From Paraburkholderia franconis (lineage in GTDB: Bacteria; Pseudomonadota; Gammaproteobacteria; Burkholderiales; Burkholderiaceae), in contig NZ_WHNP01000027.1 of assembly GCF_009362735.1 (NCBI RefSeq), positions 1 through 64,000 on the forward strand: 64,000 nucleotides of DNA, read 5' to 3'. Both the position numbers and the translations under genes were made by a program. The notes below the pieces were generated by a model that saw only the letters and a list, made by a program, of their open reading frames with translations, was not told where the DNA came from and made no database searches. Of the stretch, positions 8,735 through 20,100 are shown in pieces (the stretch's first letter is position 1; every line of letters begins with the position of its first letter).

Positions 8735-9040
8735 TCAATGATGCGAGAACAACGACGTGCTCGTCGTTGCTTTCGACGGCGCACCCGATTGCGAGAAGTT
8801 CAACGGCATCGTCCCGTACGCTTCCGTTGACTCGCGCGCGACACCCGTCTGCGCCGCCGCGTAGTCGGGGTAGTGCACTTTCGATTGATGCAGCGTGCCG
8901 TCCTTCCCGGCCTGAACGATCTGCGCCTGAACATCGCTGCGCGTGGTCGGGTCCTGGGTGGACTGCGCGGACTGCGCATACGACATCGCAGGAATAGCCA
9001 GCGCGGCGACAATCAAAGAAACGGTGACTGAAGCTTTCAT
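8735..9040 (-). CDS. DUF4148-family small secreted protein
   Basis: The 101-residue protein has a clear signal peptide (MKASVTVSLIVAALAIPAMS, cleavage near YAQS). Its mature part matches the DUF4148 pattern, with QAGKDGTLHQSKVHYPDY and an alanine-rich continuation. The family is abundant in Burkholderia and is of unknown function. I chose the ATG at 9040 with GGAG six bases upstream; a GTG at 9043 is an alternative. A dyad resembling CusR/CopR boxes lies about 245 bp upstream. Confidence 0.85.
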   Translation of the reverse strand: MKASVTVSLIVAALAIPAMSYAQSAQSTQDPTTRSDVQAQIVQAGKDGTLHQSKVHYPDYAAAQTGVARESTEAYGTMPLNFSQSGAPSKATTSTSLFSHH

Positions 9041-9403
9041 CACGCTCTCCTTTTGAGCTTGCGAATCTGAAACAGGGCAATCAGCCCGGCAACCATCGCT
9101 TCGTCATTCAAAGGACATATGGCGCCTGGGTCTTTCGTGCCGTTCCAGTTCAGATTAGGGCGCTTAACTTAAAACTGCCTTAGCCGCGCCATCGAATTGC
9201 GTTCGATCCACTGCATGTCGAAGCGGTGAATGACTCGCGTGATTGATTGTCGTCATGCGACGCTGACCAAAAACTGACCAGTCGATGACAATTCTGTCAT
9301 CTGCCGGACAAACGTTGCTGGTGCAACTGCGCAAGCGCGCTTGTTTCCCCGCGCGGGGAGTGCGAAGAGGCGGATTTTCGAACAGCCGTGGAGTGAACGT
9401 GCG
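9041..9403. other. Intergenic region upstream of the DUF4148 gene
   Basis: No gene is visible in these 363 bp. The region contains the metal-regulator-like box at 9284-9301 and a nearby pair of TGACCA half-sites (CTGACCAAAAACTGACCAG, about 9262-9281), so it may be a complex promoter. Confidence 0.5.
9284..9301. promoter_or_regulatory. CusR/CopR-like two-component response-regulator box
   Basis: GATGACA-ATTC-TGTCATC is a perfect 7-bp dyad with a 4-base spacer. From memory, the copper-responsive CusR box is ATGACA-ANNT-TGTCAT, which this matches except for one spacer base. No two-component genes are in the window. The minus-strand DUF4148 gene is the likely target. Confidence 0.45.
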
Positions 9404-11020
9404 CTAGCCGTTCGAGACCCGATAGGTGCCTCTGCCCGCCTGCTTGGCGTTGTACAGCGCCTCGTCCGCGCGCCGGATCAGGCCGTCGACTGACTCGTCG
9501 TTGGCCGCGAGCGCAATGCCGATGCTGGTGCCGATGCTGATCGCTTCGCCCGTCGACAGGTGATAAGGCATCGCAATCTCGCGGATCACACGTTGCGCGA
9601 GTGCGACGATGGAAGGCAGCGTCGCGTAGTCCGCGATGATTGCGAATTCGTCACCGCCCAGGCGCGCGACCAGTTCGCCTGGGCGCAGGGTGCGTGTCAG
9701 GCGCAATGCGACCGTCTCCAGCACTTCGTCTCCTGCGCAATGACCGAGCCGGTCGTTGACCTGCTTGAAGCCGTCGAGATCGAGATACATCATCGCGATG
9801 GCGGCCTCTTTGCGCTTCGGCGCAGAGGCAAGAATGCGCCCCAGCCGATCGCGCAGTTCACGCCGGTTCGGCAAGCCGGTGAGCGAATCGTGCCGCGCAA
9901 GATGCAGGATTTGCGCTTCGCTCTCGCGCCGTTTCGTGACGTCCTCGATGATGATGACGGCGCTGCCGTCGGGCACCGGGTTGCGGGTCATTTCGAGCTG
10001 GCGGCCGTCACGCAGCTCGAGATCGAGCGGGCGGCCTTCGTCGGAAAGCCATGTGGCGCATCGTTCGACCAGTTGCTTGCGCAGCGTCTCGCCGAACTGC
10101 GCGAGCCCCACCTGGCCGATGAACTCGGGCAGCGGCACATTGAGCTTAAGCGTCTCGACGGTCGCGCCAAAAAGCTCCGCCGTCCGGCGATTCGCGATGA
10201 TGACCTTGCCGTTGGAATCGATCGTGCACAGGCCGTGCGGCATGTGGGCCAGCGCGGCATCGAAGCGGGCCGCCAGCTCAGCGTGGCGCTGCTCGGCCGT
10301 CATCAGCGCGACCAGGCCCTCGTAGTGGCGCCCGACCACCGACACCATCGCGCCGATATACGCGACGAGAGGTGGGAGCAGAATCCACAGGCCGCTCTTC
10401 GCCGCGAAAAGCGCGCCGACGCCGATCGGAATCGCGCCGAGGCAGATCTGCGCGATCGCGAGCCGCGGCAGTGCGGCGTTTCGTGAAGCGATCCCGCCGA
10501 GGATGCCTGCCGTCACCATGATGGCCAGCAACGCAAGCTGCCTGTCCGCCGACATCACGCACGCCATCGTGCCCAGACCGAACACGAGGCACGCGACGAG
10601 GCCGACGGGCGCATAGCGCGTCGCCCACGCCGCAGGATGCACGACGCCTGCGCGGCTGCGCACCAGATACAGACGCACGATGCCGAGGCGTGTGAGCAGC
10701 AGGCCGATATCGGCGACGAGCCATGCCGCCGTCCATGGCTCGCGCAGACGGACGAACGCGACCAGCGCGACGAACGCGCTCGCGATGCCGGAGAGGAACA
10801 GAGGCCGGACGTTATCGAACAGCGTCGACAGCAACGACGCGCGGATCGACGGGCTGATGATGCACTTTCCATGTGCTGGCGTCGCCAGGAACGGATCGAA
10901 CAGGGAAGGTCTCTCTGACATGGGTGGGGCCGTGGCCAAGAATGTCGAACTCCGGCTCATGGCAGGCATGCTTCGCTTTCTGCCTTCGCCTTTTGCCCTT
11001 GATCTCTGCATTAACGGCAC
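9404..11020 (-). CDS. Membrane diguanylate cyclase with PAS domain (GGDEF)
   Basis: The frame encodes up to 538 residues. About residues 70-240 hold several hydrophobic helices (MASE-type membrane sensor). They are followed by a PAS domain (ALAHMPHGLCTIDSNGKVIIANRR to EDVTKRRES). The C-terminal GGDEF domain starts at HDSLTGLPNRR, has LDLDGFKQVND and an intact RLGGDEFAII with GGDEF at 455-459. The inhibitory site five residues upstream is RPGE rather than RxxD, so product feedback may be weak. It should make cyclic-di-GMP from GTP. The start is uncertain: the extreme 5' start is a GTG, and the ATGs for MPAMSRSS or MSERPSLF are alternatives without strong ribosome sites. Confidence 0.88.
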   Translation of the reverse strand: MPLMQRSRAKGEGRKRSMPAMSRSSTFLATAPPMSERPSLFDPFLATPAHGKCIISPSIRASLLSTLFDNVRPLFLSGIASAFVALVAFVRLREPWTAAWLVADIGLLLTRLGIVRLYLVRSRAGVVHPAAWATRYAPVGLVACLVFGLGTMACVMSADRQLALLAIMVTAGILGGIASRNAALPRLAIAQICLGAIPIGVGALFAAKSGLWILLPPLVAYIGAMVSVVGRHYEGLVALMTAEQRHAELAARFDAALAHMPHGLCTIDSNGKVIIANRRTAELFGATVETLKLNVPLPEFIGQVGLAQFGETLRKQLVERCATWLSDEGRPLDLELRDGRQLEMTRNPVPDGSAVIIIEDVTKRRESEAQILHLARHDSLTGLPNRRELRDRLGRILASAPKRKEAAIAMMYLDLDGFKQVNDRLGHCAGDEVLETVALRLTRTLRPGELVARLGGDEFAIIADYATLPSIVALAQRVIREIAMPYHLSTGEAISIGTSIGIALAANDESVDGLIRRADEALYNAKQAGRGTYRVSNG

Positions 11021-11090
11021 GAATTCGCAATTCTTGATTATTACCTGATTATGGACCGTTTGTTCCTCTCCTTACAAAACGACAGCTCAC

Positions 11091-11124
11091 GAAAACAAAA
11101 GCCCCTTCGCATGAGCGAAGGGGC
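11091..11124 (-). terminator. Rho-independent terminator of the giant gene
   Basis: On the minus strand GCCCCTTCGC, loop TCAT, GCGAAGGGGC (perfect 10-bp stem) is followed by TTTTGTTTTC, 37 bases past the stop of the 11.7 kb gene. Confidence 0.9.
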
Positions 11125-11160
11125 GAAATCGTTTCTGGTGCAATGAAAATGAAACGCGCG

Positions 11161-14100
11161 CTATCCGACGATGATCTTCTCGCCCGGACGGATCTGCGTC
11201 GGATGCTTCGCGACTTGCGGGTTCAGTTGCAGGATCTCGTTGTAAGCGGCGACGTCCTGCTCGCCGCGCGTCATATGGCGCTGATCGTCGCGTGCCACGT
11301 GCGCGGCATCGAGCAGCGATTTCCGATTGCGCTCGGCGATGACCCATAACGAATCGTTTTCGACGACGAAATACGCTTTCGGCGGCGCCGCCGTGTTCTT
11401 CGGTTGCCCCGTGGATGGCTGTGCCGAAGGCGTCGGCGGCTGGGTCGGTGTCTGCGTAGGCGTGACGGGCGCCTGCGTCGCGCCAGCGCCTGGCGTGCCC
11501 GTCACGCCAGGCGCCGGCACGGCGGACACGCCCGGCTGCGGCGCATTGCCGTTGAGATTCGCGCTCGCGTGATTCTGCCTGTTCTGGTTGTTACTGGAGC
11601 CGCCGCTGAAGAAGCTCTGGATCAGCGTCCCTGTAAAAATGCCGACGGGCACGAGCGCGAGCATCGTCGGGAAGCGGTCCATGCCGGGCGTCGCGTTGGG
11701 AAATTGCGTATGCAGGCGGCCCGCGCCGAGTATCGTCGCCGACGTGATCGCGATGCTGCCCAGCCACGGGTGTCCGCTGCCCAGTTGCGCAATCCCGCTC
11801 GCGAAGCCCGCCGCCGTCGCGACATAATCGCCTGCTGCCTGCGCGAAGCGCGTCGAGCGGAAGCGCTTCTCCGCATTCACGTGGTACGCGCTGTTGAAGT
11901 ACACGATGCCCGTGTAAGTCGCCGTCAGCCCCGCGCCGATCGACGTCAGCAGCGGCGCAAGCGCCGGGTGTCCGACGAAGGTCGCGACGTTCGTCGCCAT
12001 CGTCGCGCCGTAACTGATGACGGCCGCGCCACGGCCCAACAGGCCGAAGTGATGACGGGGACTGCCGCGATGCAGGCCCTTCAGCGACGTGCCGCCCACT
12101 ACGGCCTGCATCTGCGCAAGCATGTCGGCTGCGATCGCCTTCGTATGCGCATGCGCTTCCTCGAAGGTCAGCATGCCGGCGCGCTGCATCGCGCGCAGCT
12201 GGCCCGCCTTGACCTTGCCTTCTTTCGCCAGCAGCGCAAGCTGCTCGACGCGCTGCTTGCTGATCTCGTTCGGCCCCAACTGCCTGCGCAAGCCGCGTTC
12301 GAGCCGGTCCACCACAGCGTCGAACACGCGCGGATCGCCGTTCTTCAGGCTCTCGACGGCCCCCTGATGCAGCGCCTGGAACACGCGCCCGCCTCGCGTG
12401 CCGGCGAGCAGCGACGTCGTGGTCTGGTGCAGCCCTTCGCTGCCGAACGTCTTCAGCAGATGCAGCGCGTTGCCGCCGAGAACCCCCAGCGAAGGCAAGC
12501 CCGCGCCGACCAGCGCGCCCGTCTGGATCAACCCCTTGCGCCCGCCATAACGGCCATGCACGCGCAGCGCGTGCAGTTCCGCGCTCGCGCGGTCTTGCGG
12601 GTCGATCGGCTCGGCCGTCAGTTGCGCCGCCGTCTTGCGGCTCGCGCTGATCGGCTTCGTGCCGTCGTTGCGCAACGCCGGATCGCCGACGACTTCGTCG
12701 CGCCAGTATTCGACGGGATCGGTCGCCGCGCCCGAGGCAGGCGCCGGCTTCGTCTTCACGGGCGCGAGGTTCAGATGCACGCCGACCTCCGCGTCCCAGT
12801 CCTTTGCGAAATCGCGCGCGAGGCGCTGTGTCATGCTCGCGCGGTCGGCCGCTCGCCAGTCCGGCGACGCGAAATCGATCGTGGCCTTGCGCGCGCGGTT
12901 CAGCAGCGCCGTCGTATTGCCTTCGCATAGCTGGCAGCGCAATGCATCGATTTCTTCGGGCGTCATGCCCTCGGCGCGGCCCAGGCGCGCGACCTCCGCG
13001 AACAGCAGCTCCTGCTGATCGGCGAGCGTCTGCTCGTTGACGCGCTCGAACACGCGCGTGAGCGCATCGGCGCCATGCAGCCGCGCGAGCCTGTCGGGCG
13101 CGCGGCGCGCGTAATCGACGATCGTCCGCGCGAGCGACGTCGTCAGATCCTGATTGGCGATGAAGTCGGCCCCGTGCGTGCCGTACGACAGCCCCATATG
13201 CACCCAGTCGAGCGCGCCGCGTTCGAGCACCGCCCTCAGCAGCTTGACCTGGCCCGAGCCCGGCACCGATTCGGGCACGGCATCCCAGCCGTGGAACGTC
13301 ACCGTCACGGTCGGCGCGATGCGGTCGGGATGATCGATCGCCCACTGTTCGAGCGCGCCGAAGGTGCGCACGTACTCGTGATAAGTGTCGTCGGTACCCG
13401 CCTGGAAGCGCCGGTCGCCCTTCGCGACGAGCGCGCGCGACGGCGCCGTCTCCAGCCGGATCGCAAAGCCCGCCTTCGACGCCTCGTCGAGCCAGCCATG
13501 CAGATGCTGCAACTCGTCCAACGCGAGCGCCTTGCCGTCCGAATCGGGCGCGGGCTCGATCACGTTGTGTTCGGCGTCGTACGTCGCGTGCTGCTGGTCG
13601 CCGAGCGCCTTCACGTCCTTCAGGAACTCGCGGTCGTGGCTCTTGCCGAGCGCGGCCGCGAGCGAATGCGGATCGACGACCAGCGACACGATCGGCATCA
13701 CGCCGCCGTAACGCTTCACCTGCGCGGTGAAAAGCTTCGGGTCGTCGCGCAGCGAGTACGCACGCGACATCGGCGCAAGACGCCGCTGCAACTCCGGCGC
13801 GAGGCGCACGAACAACTGGATCATGCGCCGGTTCGCCACTTGCGCGACGCTGAAGCGCCGCCCGAGCCTTGCGCCGAGCATCGGCACGCTGCGAAACGGC
13901 ATCGTCGTGACTTCGCGCGCGACGTACAGCGCATTGCCAAGCGACGTCCACAGCTTGCTGTCGACCATCACGGTCTGCGCGGTGCCCGTGAGCTTCAGGC
14001 GGCGCTCGTCGGGCAGCGAGCGTCGTGCGTTGTACGCCTTGACGAGCGCGTGCGTCGCGAACCATTTCTTTGCATCGGACGAGCCGTGCCGCAGATTCGA

Positions 14101-17100
14101 CTCGGCCACCGTGGTACTCGCGAGGCCTGGCTGATAAGGCTGGATGTCGAGCGCATCGGCCGATTGCGCGAAGGCTCTGAGCGATTTCCCCGATTTCCAC
14201 GCGACGCTCACGCGGCGTTGCGGATTGAAATGGTCGATCTCGTTCTTCGCCTCTTCGATGCCCTGCCTCAAACGTTGCGACACGGCTTGCAATGAACGCG
14301 CCCTTGCACCACTCGCGCCGCCCGCGCCGTTGCTCCGGCGTGCCTTCAGCTGCGCCTCGAACTCCACCTTGCGCGTGCGCGCCGCTTCGAGCTGCGTGGC
14401 GCCGACGTGCTCGAAGAACTGTTCGGGCTTCAGGTTCGTCACGAGAAAATGAATGTTCGCGCCATAGCGTCCGCGGCCGATCGGCATCTGGTCGACAGGC
14501 ACGCCGCGCGCATCCGGATTGTTTGCCTTGCGCAACTCGTCGAACCACTGCAACGATTCCCCGCGCCTCGCAATCACGCCGATGGGACGGGTCAGCGCCT
14601 TCACGAGCGGCCCCTCGGTGTCGTACACGTACACGTGATGATCGGCGGCAAGCGCGTCGCTGTCGAATGCGCGTTGCAGATGCAGCGCGTTCTGTCCGCT
14701 GAAATCGGTTGCTTCGAGCGGTTTGTCTTTCGCGGGCAGCAGATTCGGCGCAAGCAGCGCATCGTCCTGCGCGGAGCGGGCGGCGGCACGGGTCATGGCC
14801 TGATTGACGGCTTGCGTCGCCGCCTGCTGACGGCGCAGCAACGCGACGGCCTTGCGCGCCGCTCTGCCGACATGGCGCGGCGCGTTCACTACGAGCTTCG
14901 TGCCGATTTCCATGCCGCGCTGGCCGACGTCGCCCAGCTTCATGCGCGGCGGCTTGTCGGTGTCGATCGTCTTGCCGTCGGCGGCGGCCTTTGCGGCCTC
15001 CTTGCCCAGAAAGCCGCCCAGGCTGTCGACGCGCGACGGTTCGAGCGCGCTGACGGCGAACTTGACGCCGCGCCGTCCCGCGCGGTTCACGGGAATCCCT
15101 TTCGCGCGGCGCCGGAACGCGTCGCTCAGATCGTGTGGCGCGATCTCGGTATCGCCGAACGGCGTCTTCTCGTGATAGCGCCAGGTGGGCTCGAACGACG
15201 TCGCCGCGGCAACGAGACCTTGCGCCACTTCCGCATCGGACTTGAGCGTCGCGTAGCCGAGCACCTTGCCCGTGTTCTCGTCGATCGCGTAGATGGTCTG
15301 TTGCGTGTCCGCTTGCGCGGCCTCGGCGGCGAGCTTCGGACGCCTGAAGGCGGCCTTGTGCGCATTGGCGAGCGCGGCGATGTCGTCGATCACCTGATGG
15401 TCGATCGCGCCGTTGCTGCGTGCGGCTTTCCATGTCTGCCGCGTGTTCGACGCCTGTATCTCCGACGCGCCGCCAAAGCGTGCCAGCGTTTCCGCCGACA
15501 CAGGCGACACATAGAAGTCGTAGCGCGCGCGTTCGTTGCGCCCGGCGCCGCCGGAGCGCAACAGCTTCTTGAGCGTGGATGAGCTCAGCGTTTTGCCGGG
15601 AAGCATCGCGGGCGCGCCGAGCTTGCCGTGCGCATCGGTTTTCATCTCGGCGAGGAACTCGGGCTGAATGTGTTCGCCGCCGTCCGCCGGCCGCGCGCTC
15701 TTTCTCGCGATCAGCACATGCGCGCTGCGCCCCGCTTCGTGCTCGAGTTCGTTGAGCTGCGGCACATGAGCGCCGTCGATGCGTGTCAGCTTGCGCAGGT
15801 CGTTCGCGTCGAGCCACGCGCCCGCCTGGTCGGTCAAGCGTTGAGCGGGCGCGGCCGCTGCCGTCGAGCGGGCAGGCGCGGCCGTCGAACCGGCCGTCGC
15901 ATGAGGCGCCGCGCTGCCCGCCGCCGCAGCCGCGCCTGCCGCAGCGCCACTGCCGAGCGCGTTGCCCGCATTCTGGCTGCGCGCCTGCTTTTCGTACATC
16001 TGCCGATAGTCCGCATGGCCGGGCAACGACGGCTTGACACTGCCGAACGCATCGGCGAGCCGCTGCATCGATGCCGCGTCGTTCGCGCTCACGTGGCCGT
16101 ATGTCTGCTCGATCGCATCGGGCAGTTTCAGCTGCGCGCCGATGTCGACGTTGCCAGGCGACGCCGCCTTGATCTGATCGCGCACGGTGAACGCGTTCAG
16201 CTGCGCGCGCGCCTCGCCGGCGAGCGCACTGTCGACGTAGGCATCGACACTGCCGGGATCGAGCCCGGTCCCGCCTTCGATGAGATCCGTCGCATGGCCC
16301 GCTTCGTGCGCGAGCGCGTAGACCATCGCGCCCGCCTGCTGGAACTTGCCGTCGATCACGATGCGCTTACGCCCGCCATCGACGCGGCTGCCCTCGCCCG
16401 CACGTCCGCGCACCGCCTTCCAGCCCGCCTGCTTCCAGAGCCGCATCTGCTCGCTCAACAGATCCGAATGGCCGACGAGATCGAGCGCCTCCTTCGGAAG
16501 CGGTGCGCCGCCGAAGCGCATGCGCACACGCGTGATCAGCGCCGGCTTCTGTGCAAACGCGTCGGGCTGCAGCACTTCTTCGGCTTCGGGATGCGCCAGT
16601 TCGATATCGCCGTCGCTCACGCCGCGTTGCGGCTTCGTTTGCACGGAAGGCGTTTCCGTCTGCTCGTCCTGCTGCTGACGCTCGACTCTCGCGCGCGCAA
16701 GCCCGATCAGCTGATCGATTCTCGCGAGGCTTTGGGGCGTAGGCGGCGTTTCGGGCGTGACGGCTTGCGCATCGGCCAGATCGAACGTGCCGTCAGCGCG
16801 CACGAGGAATTGCAGGTCCGTGATCTCGATGTTGCGCTCGACCAGCCAGTTGCGCGTCGCGCTCAGGCTGTCGATGCTTCGCTGCGTGAAAAGGCTCGTG
16901 TCGTACACGGACATGTAGCCGCCGCGCGGCGCTTTGAGCGCGGCCGTGGTCAGCGCCCGGTCCGATGCGCGGTACGTGTCCATCACCAGCGCGGGCAAGC
17001 CATGAATCTGCGTGACGCCGTGAATCTTCGCGAGATGCGGCGCACCGAGCGTCTTCAGCTGGTCTGTGAGCGCAATCATGCGCTCGGGCGAATCGCGCGT

Positions 17101-20100
17101 CAGCGCATCCGAGGACCGGTCGCTGCTGCCCGTCCGCATCACGTGATCGCCGATCTCGCGGTACACGACGACCGTCTTGTCGTCGAGTCGCAACGCCGTC
17201 TTCTCGCCGCCCGCGCCGAGCAACATGCCCAGATGAGCATGCGGATCGATCGGCGAACGCGAGCCGTCGGCGTGTGTCACGTGGAAGGCGTTGGCGCGCG
17301 CGTCGAACTCGACGGGACCGTCGAGCCCTGTGTCGATGCGGCGCGGCGCGAGCGTCGCCCACTCGGCGGGTGCTTCGGGGCGCGGCGTCAGCACGTAGCT
17401 ACCCGTTATGTCGGCGACAGCCTGCGCGCGCTCGAATCCGTGCGCATTCGGCCGTGCAATGGGCACGACGATCGCGGGTTGATCGTCGAGCACCCAGTCT
17501 TCGAAGAGACCGTCGTGCAGTGCCAGTTCATGCGGCGACCCCGTGAGCAGCACATCGACGAGATCGTCGGGCAGTTTCACCGCGCCCTTGAGCGGCGCAT
17601 CGCCCACTGCGCGATTCAGGTTCGCTTGTCGCGCATCGCGCAATGCAGTCAGTTCGTGAAAGTCCGTCGGCAACGGCAAGCCCTCGGGCGGCACGTTGCG
17701 CGCATCGCCTGAGTCTTCCGTATGCGGTGCGGGCATCGTGCGCGCTGCCTGTTGTGCGTCGCGTGCGTCGCGTGCGTCGCGTGCGTTGCGTGCATCGCCT
17801 TTTGCGCGAGCCGCGCGGTCATATGCATTGCCGTAGAACTCGGCGTACGTGATGCCGTCGCCACCCGACACGGGCGACGCGCCGAACGCGTCGGCAAGAC
17901 GCGCAACCGTGCGCGTGTAGCCGTTCTGCGGCGTCCACGCATCGGCCTCGCGCTGGATCAACTGGGGCAGGCGCACGTTTCGCGCAATATCGCCGCCGCT
18001 CAGCAGATTAATCTCGTAGCGCGCTTCGAACGCGTTGATCTGCGCGCGTGCTTCAGCTTCGAGCGCCTTGCGCGTAAAGCGGCTGCGTCCGCTGTAGTCG
18101 AGGCCTGTTTGTCCCTGGATCGATTCGACGGCATGCTTCGCCTCGTGCGCGAGCGCATACGTCATGCTGCCCGCGTCGCGTAGCCCGCCATCGAGCGTGA
18201 CGCGACGGCGCTGCGTATCGACGCGGCTGCCGCTGCCTACGCGCCCGACTTTCACGCGCCAGCCGCTATCGTTGAGCATGCGCAGCTGCTGCGCGAGCGT
18301 GCCGGATTGCTGCGCCAGCGCGCTGACTTCGTTCGGCAACGGCGCGCCTCCGAAGCGCATCTGCAGACGCGCGAAGAAACCGGGTTGGGACGCATCGGCG
18401 GGCGCGTCGACTTCCATCTGCGGATGCGCGAACACGAGGCTGTCTTCGTCGACGGCATTCGCCCGCGCGTTGTTTTCGCGCGCAACAGGCGCCTCTTCCT
18501 GCTCTTCGGCATGCGATGGCTGTCGCGCCACATACACGCCCGCTCGCGGCGGCGCTTCTGACTCGCGCGCGCCCGGCACGGCCTCATCCGCGCCGACGTT
18601 CGCATCGATCACATACAGCCCGCTCGCGCGACGCACGTAGCCCGCTGCGGCGGCCGGCGTGCCTGGCGCCGTATCGACGGACGTCGCGCCGTCCGCTTCC
18701 GGCTGCGTTACCGTACGCGCGGTTGCGGCGACGATTGCGGTCTGGTTCAGTCCGTTCGTGAACTGCGGCGCGCGCGTGCCAGTCATGCCGTCGTCGAGTA
18801 CGACGATCGGCTCGTCCCGCGAAGCGGACCGGTCGACGGCTTGCCGCAACGGCGCGGCGCGCGCTTCATCTGCTGCTGGTGTGGAATCATCGGGCTTCTT
18901 CGACGGCGCGACAGGTTCGCTCAGCGTGTGACGCACGACATACAGCGTGCGATTGCCTATCTCCGTCTGCTCGACCACGGGTGCGGGCATCCGCAGTTGG
19001 CCTGTCGCGATGCCCAAGCCGTTGCTGTCGGCGGCTTCGGGCGACACATCGATCCTGTTGAGCACCGACCAGACGACGCGCTGCCGGAACGTCGTCGGCG
19101 CCTGCGCTTCGTCGGCATTGCCGCGCGCGAGCGGGTCATCGACACGCCGCCAGGCCGCCGCGCTCGCGGCACGGCTGCGGCGATCGGTGCGCATCGCGAC
19201 ATCGGCTTCGCTCGCGTCTTGCCGGCTGCGTTCGCGCACTCTGTCGCCCGCGCTCGCCGATGCGCTGCTCGTGTTGCGCGCCGTCGCGGCGGCGCTCTGC
19301 ACCGTCTGCGCATCGACGCTCTCGTTTCGCGGCCGCGCGACGGGTTGCGGCGTGCCCGAGTCCGCGCTTGTGTTCTTGCTTGCGCCTGCTTGCGGCGCCG
19401 TTTCATCCGGCACAGTCGCGGGGCCGTCGTTCGACGATTCATCCGGATTGCGGCCCGCAATCTGCGCAACCTTGTTCGCCGCATCTTCCGGCGACGCGAG
19501 TTCATCAGGATGACTGAGCGACAGCCGATCCGACAAAGACAACTGACCGTCCTCGTCGACCGTGACGCGCTCGCTCGTCTCGTAGCTCTTCAGCGATGGC
19601 CGGCGCACGAGATTGCCCGGATTGCGATCGAGAATCGAGATGCTGCCGTCGCTGTCGAGCACCGCGCCGCTGCCCGTCTGCGCCGCGCGCCCCGTGTTGC
19701 CCGCCGCGTTGCCGCGATTGAGCACGCGCACGGGCAAGCCCTCGTAGGTCAACACGCGGTCGCCCGCCATCAGTGTGCCGTCTCGCGCGACCGTCACCGG
19801 ATGACCATCGAGCGTCGCCGGCGCGCGGTCGAGCGTCAGCGCGTCGGTGCGCGCGGCGACGCGCGCGACACCGACCTGCTGACCGTCGAGCGACATCGTC
19901 GTGCCGTCGGTGCCGCGCGCGGCGAACTGCGAGAACTTGCGCACCGCGCCCGTCGACGTCGCCTTCAGCACGTCATGTCCCTTGAGCAGCGCGACGTTCA
20001 TCACGAGCGACGACACGTCGCGCGAGATGTTGCCCTTGCCGGTGAAGCTGTCGTAGACGAGCTGGCCGCCCGCTTCGATCGCGCCGCCGAATGCCGTCAC

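Noticed and set aside
11591..15817. A 1,408-residue open frame on the minus strand inside the giant gene
   Set aside because: It is a frame shadow of the giant gene: Arg/Ala-rich low-complexity content without domains and no ribosome site.
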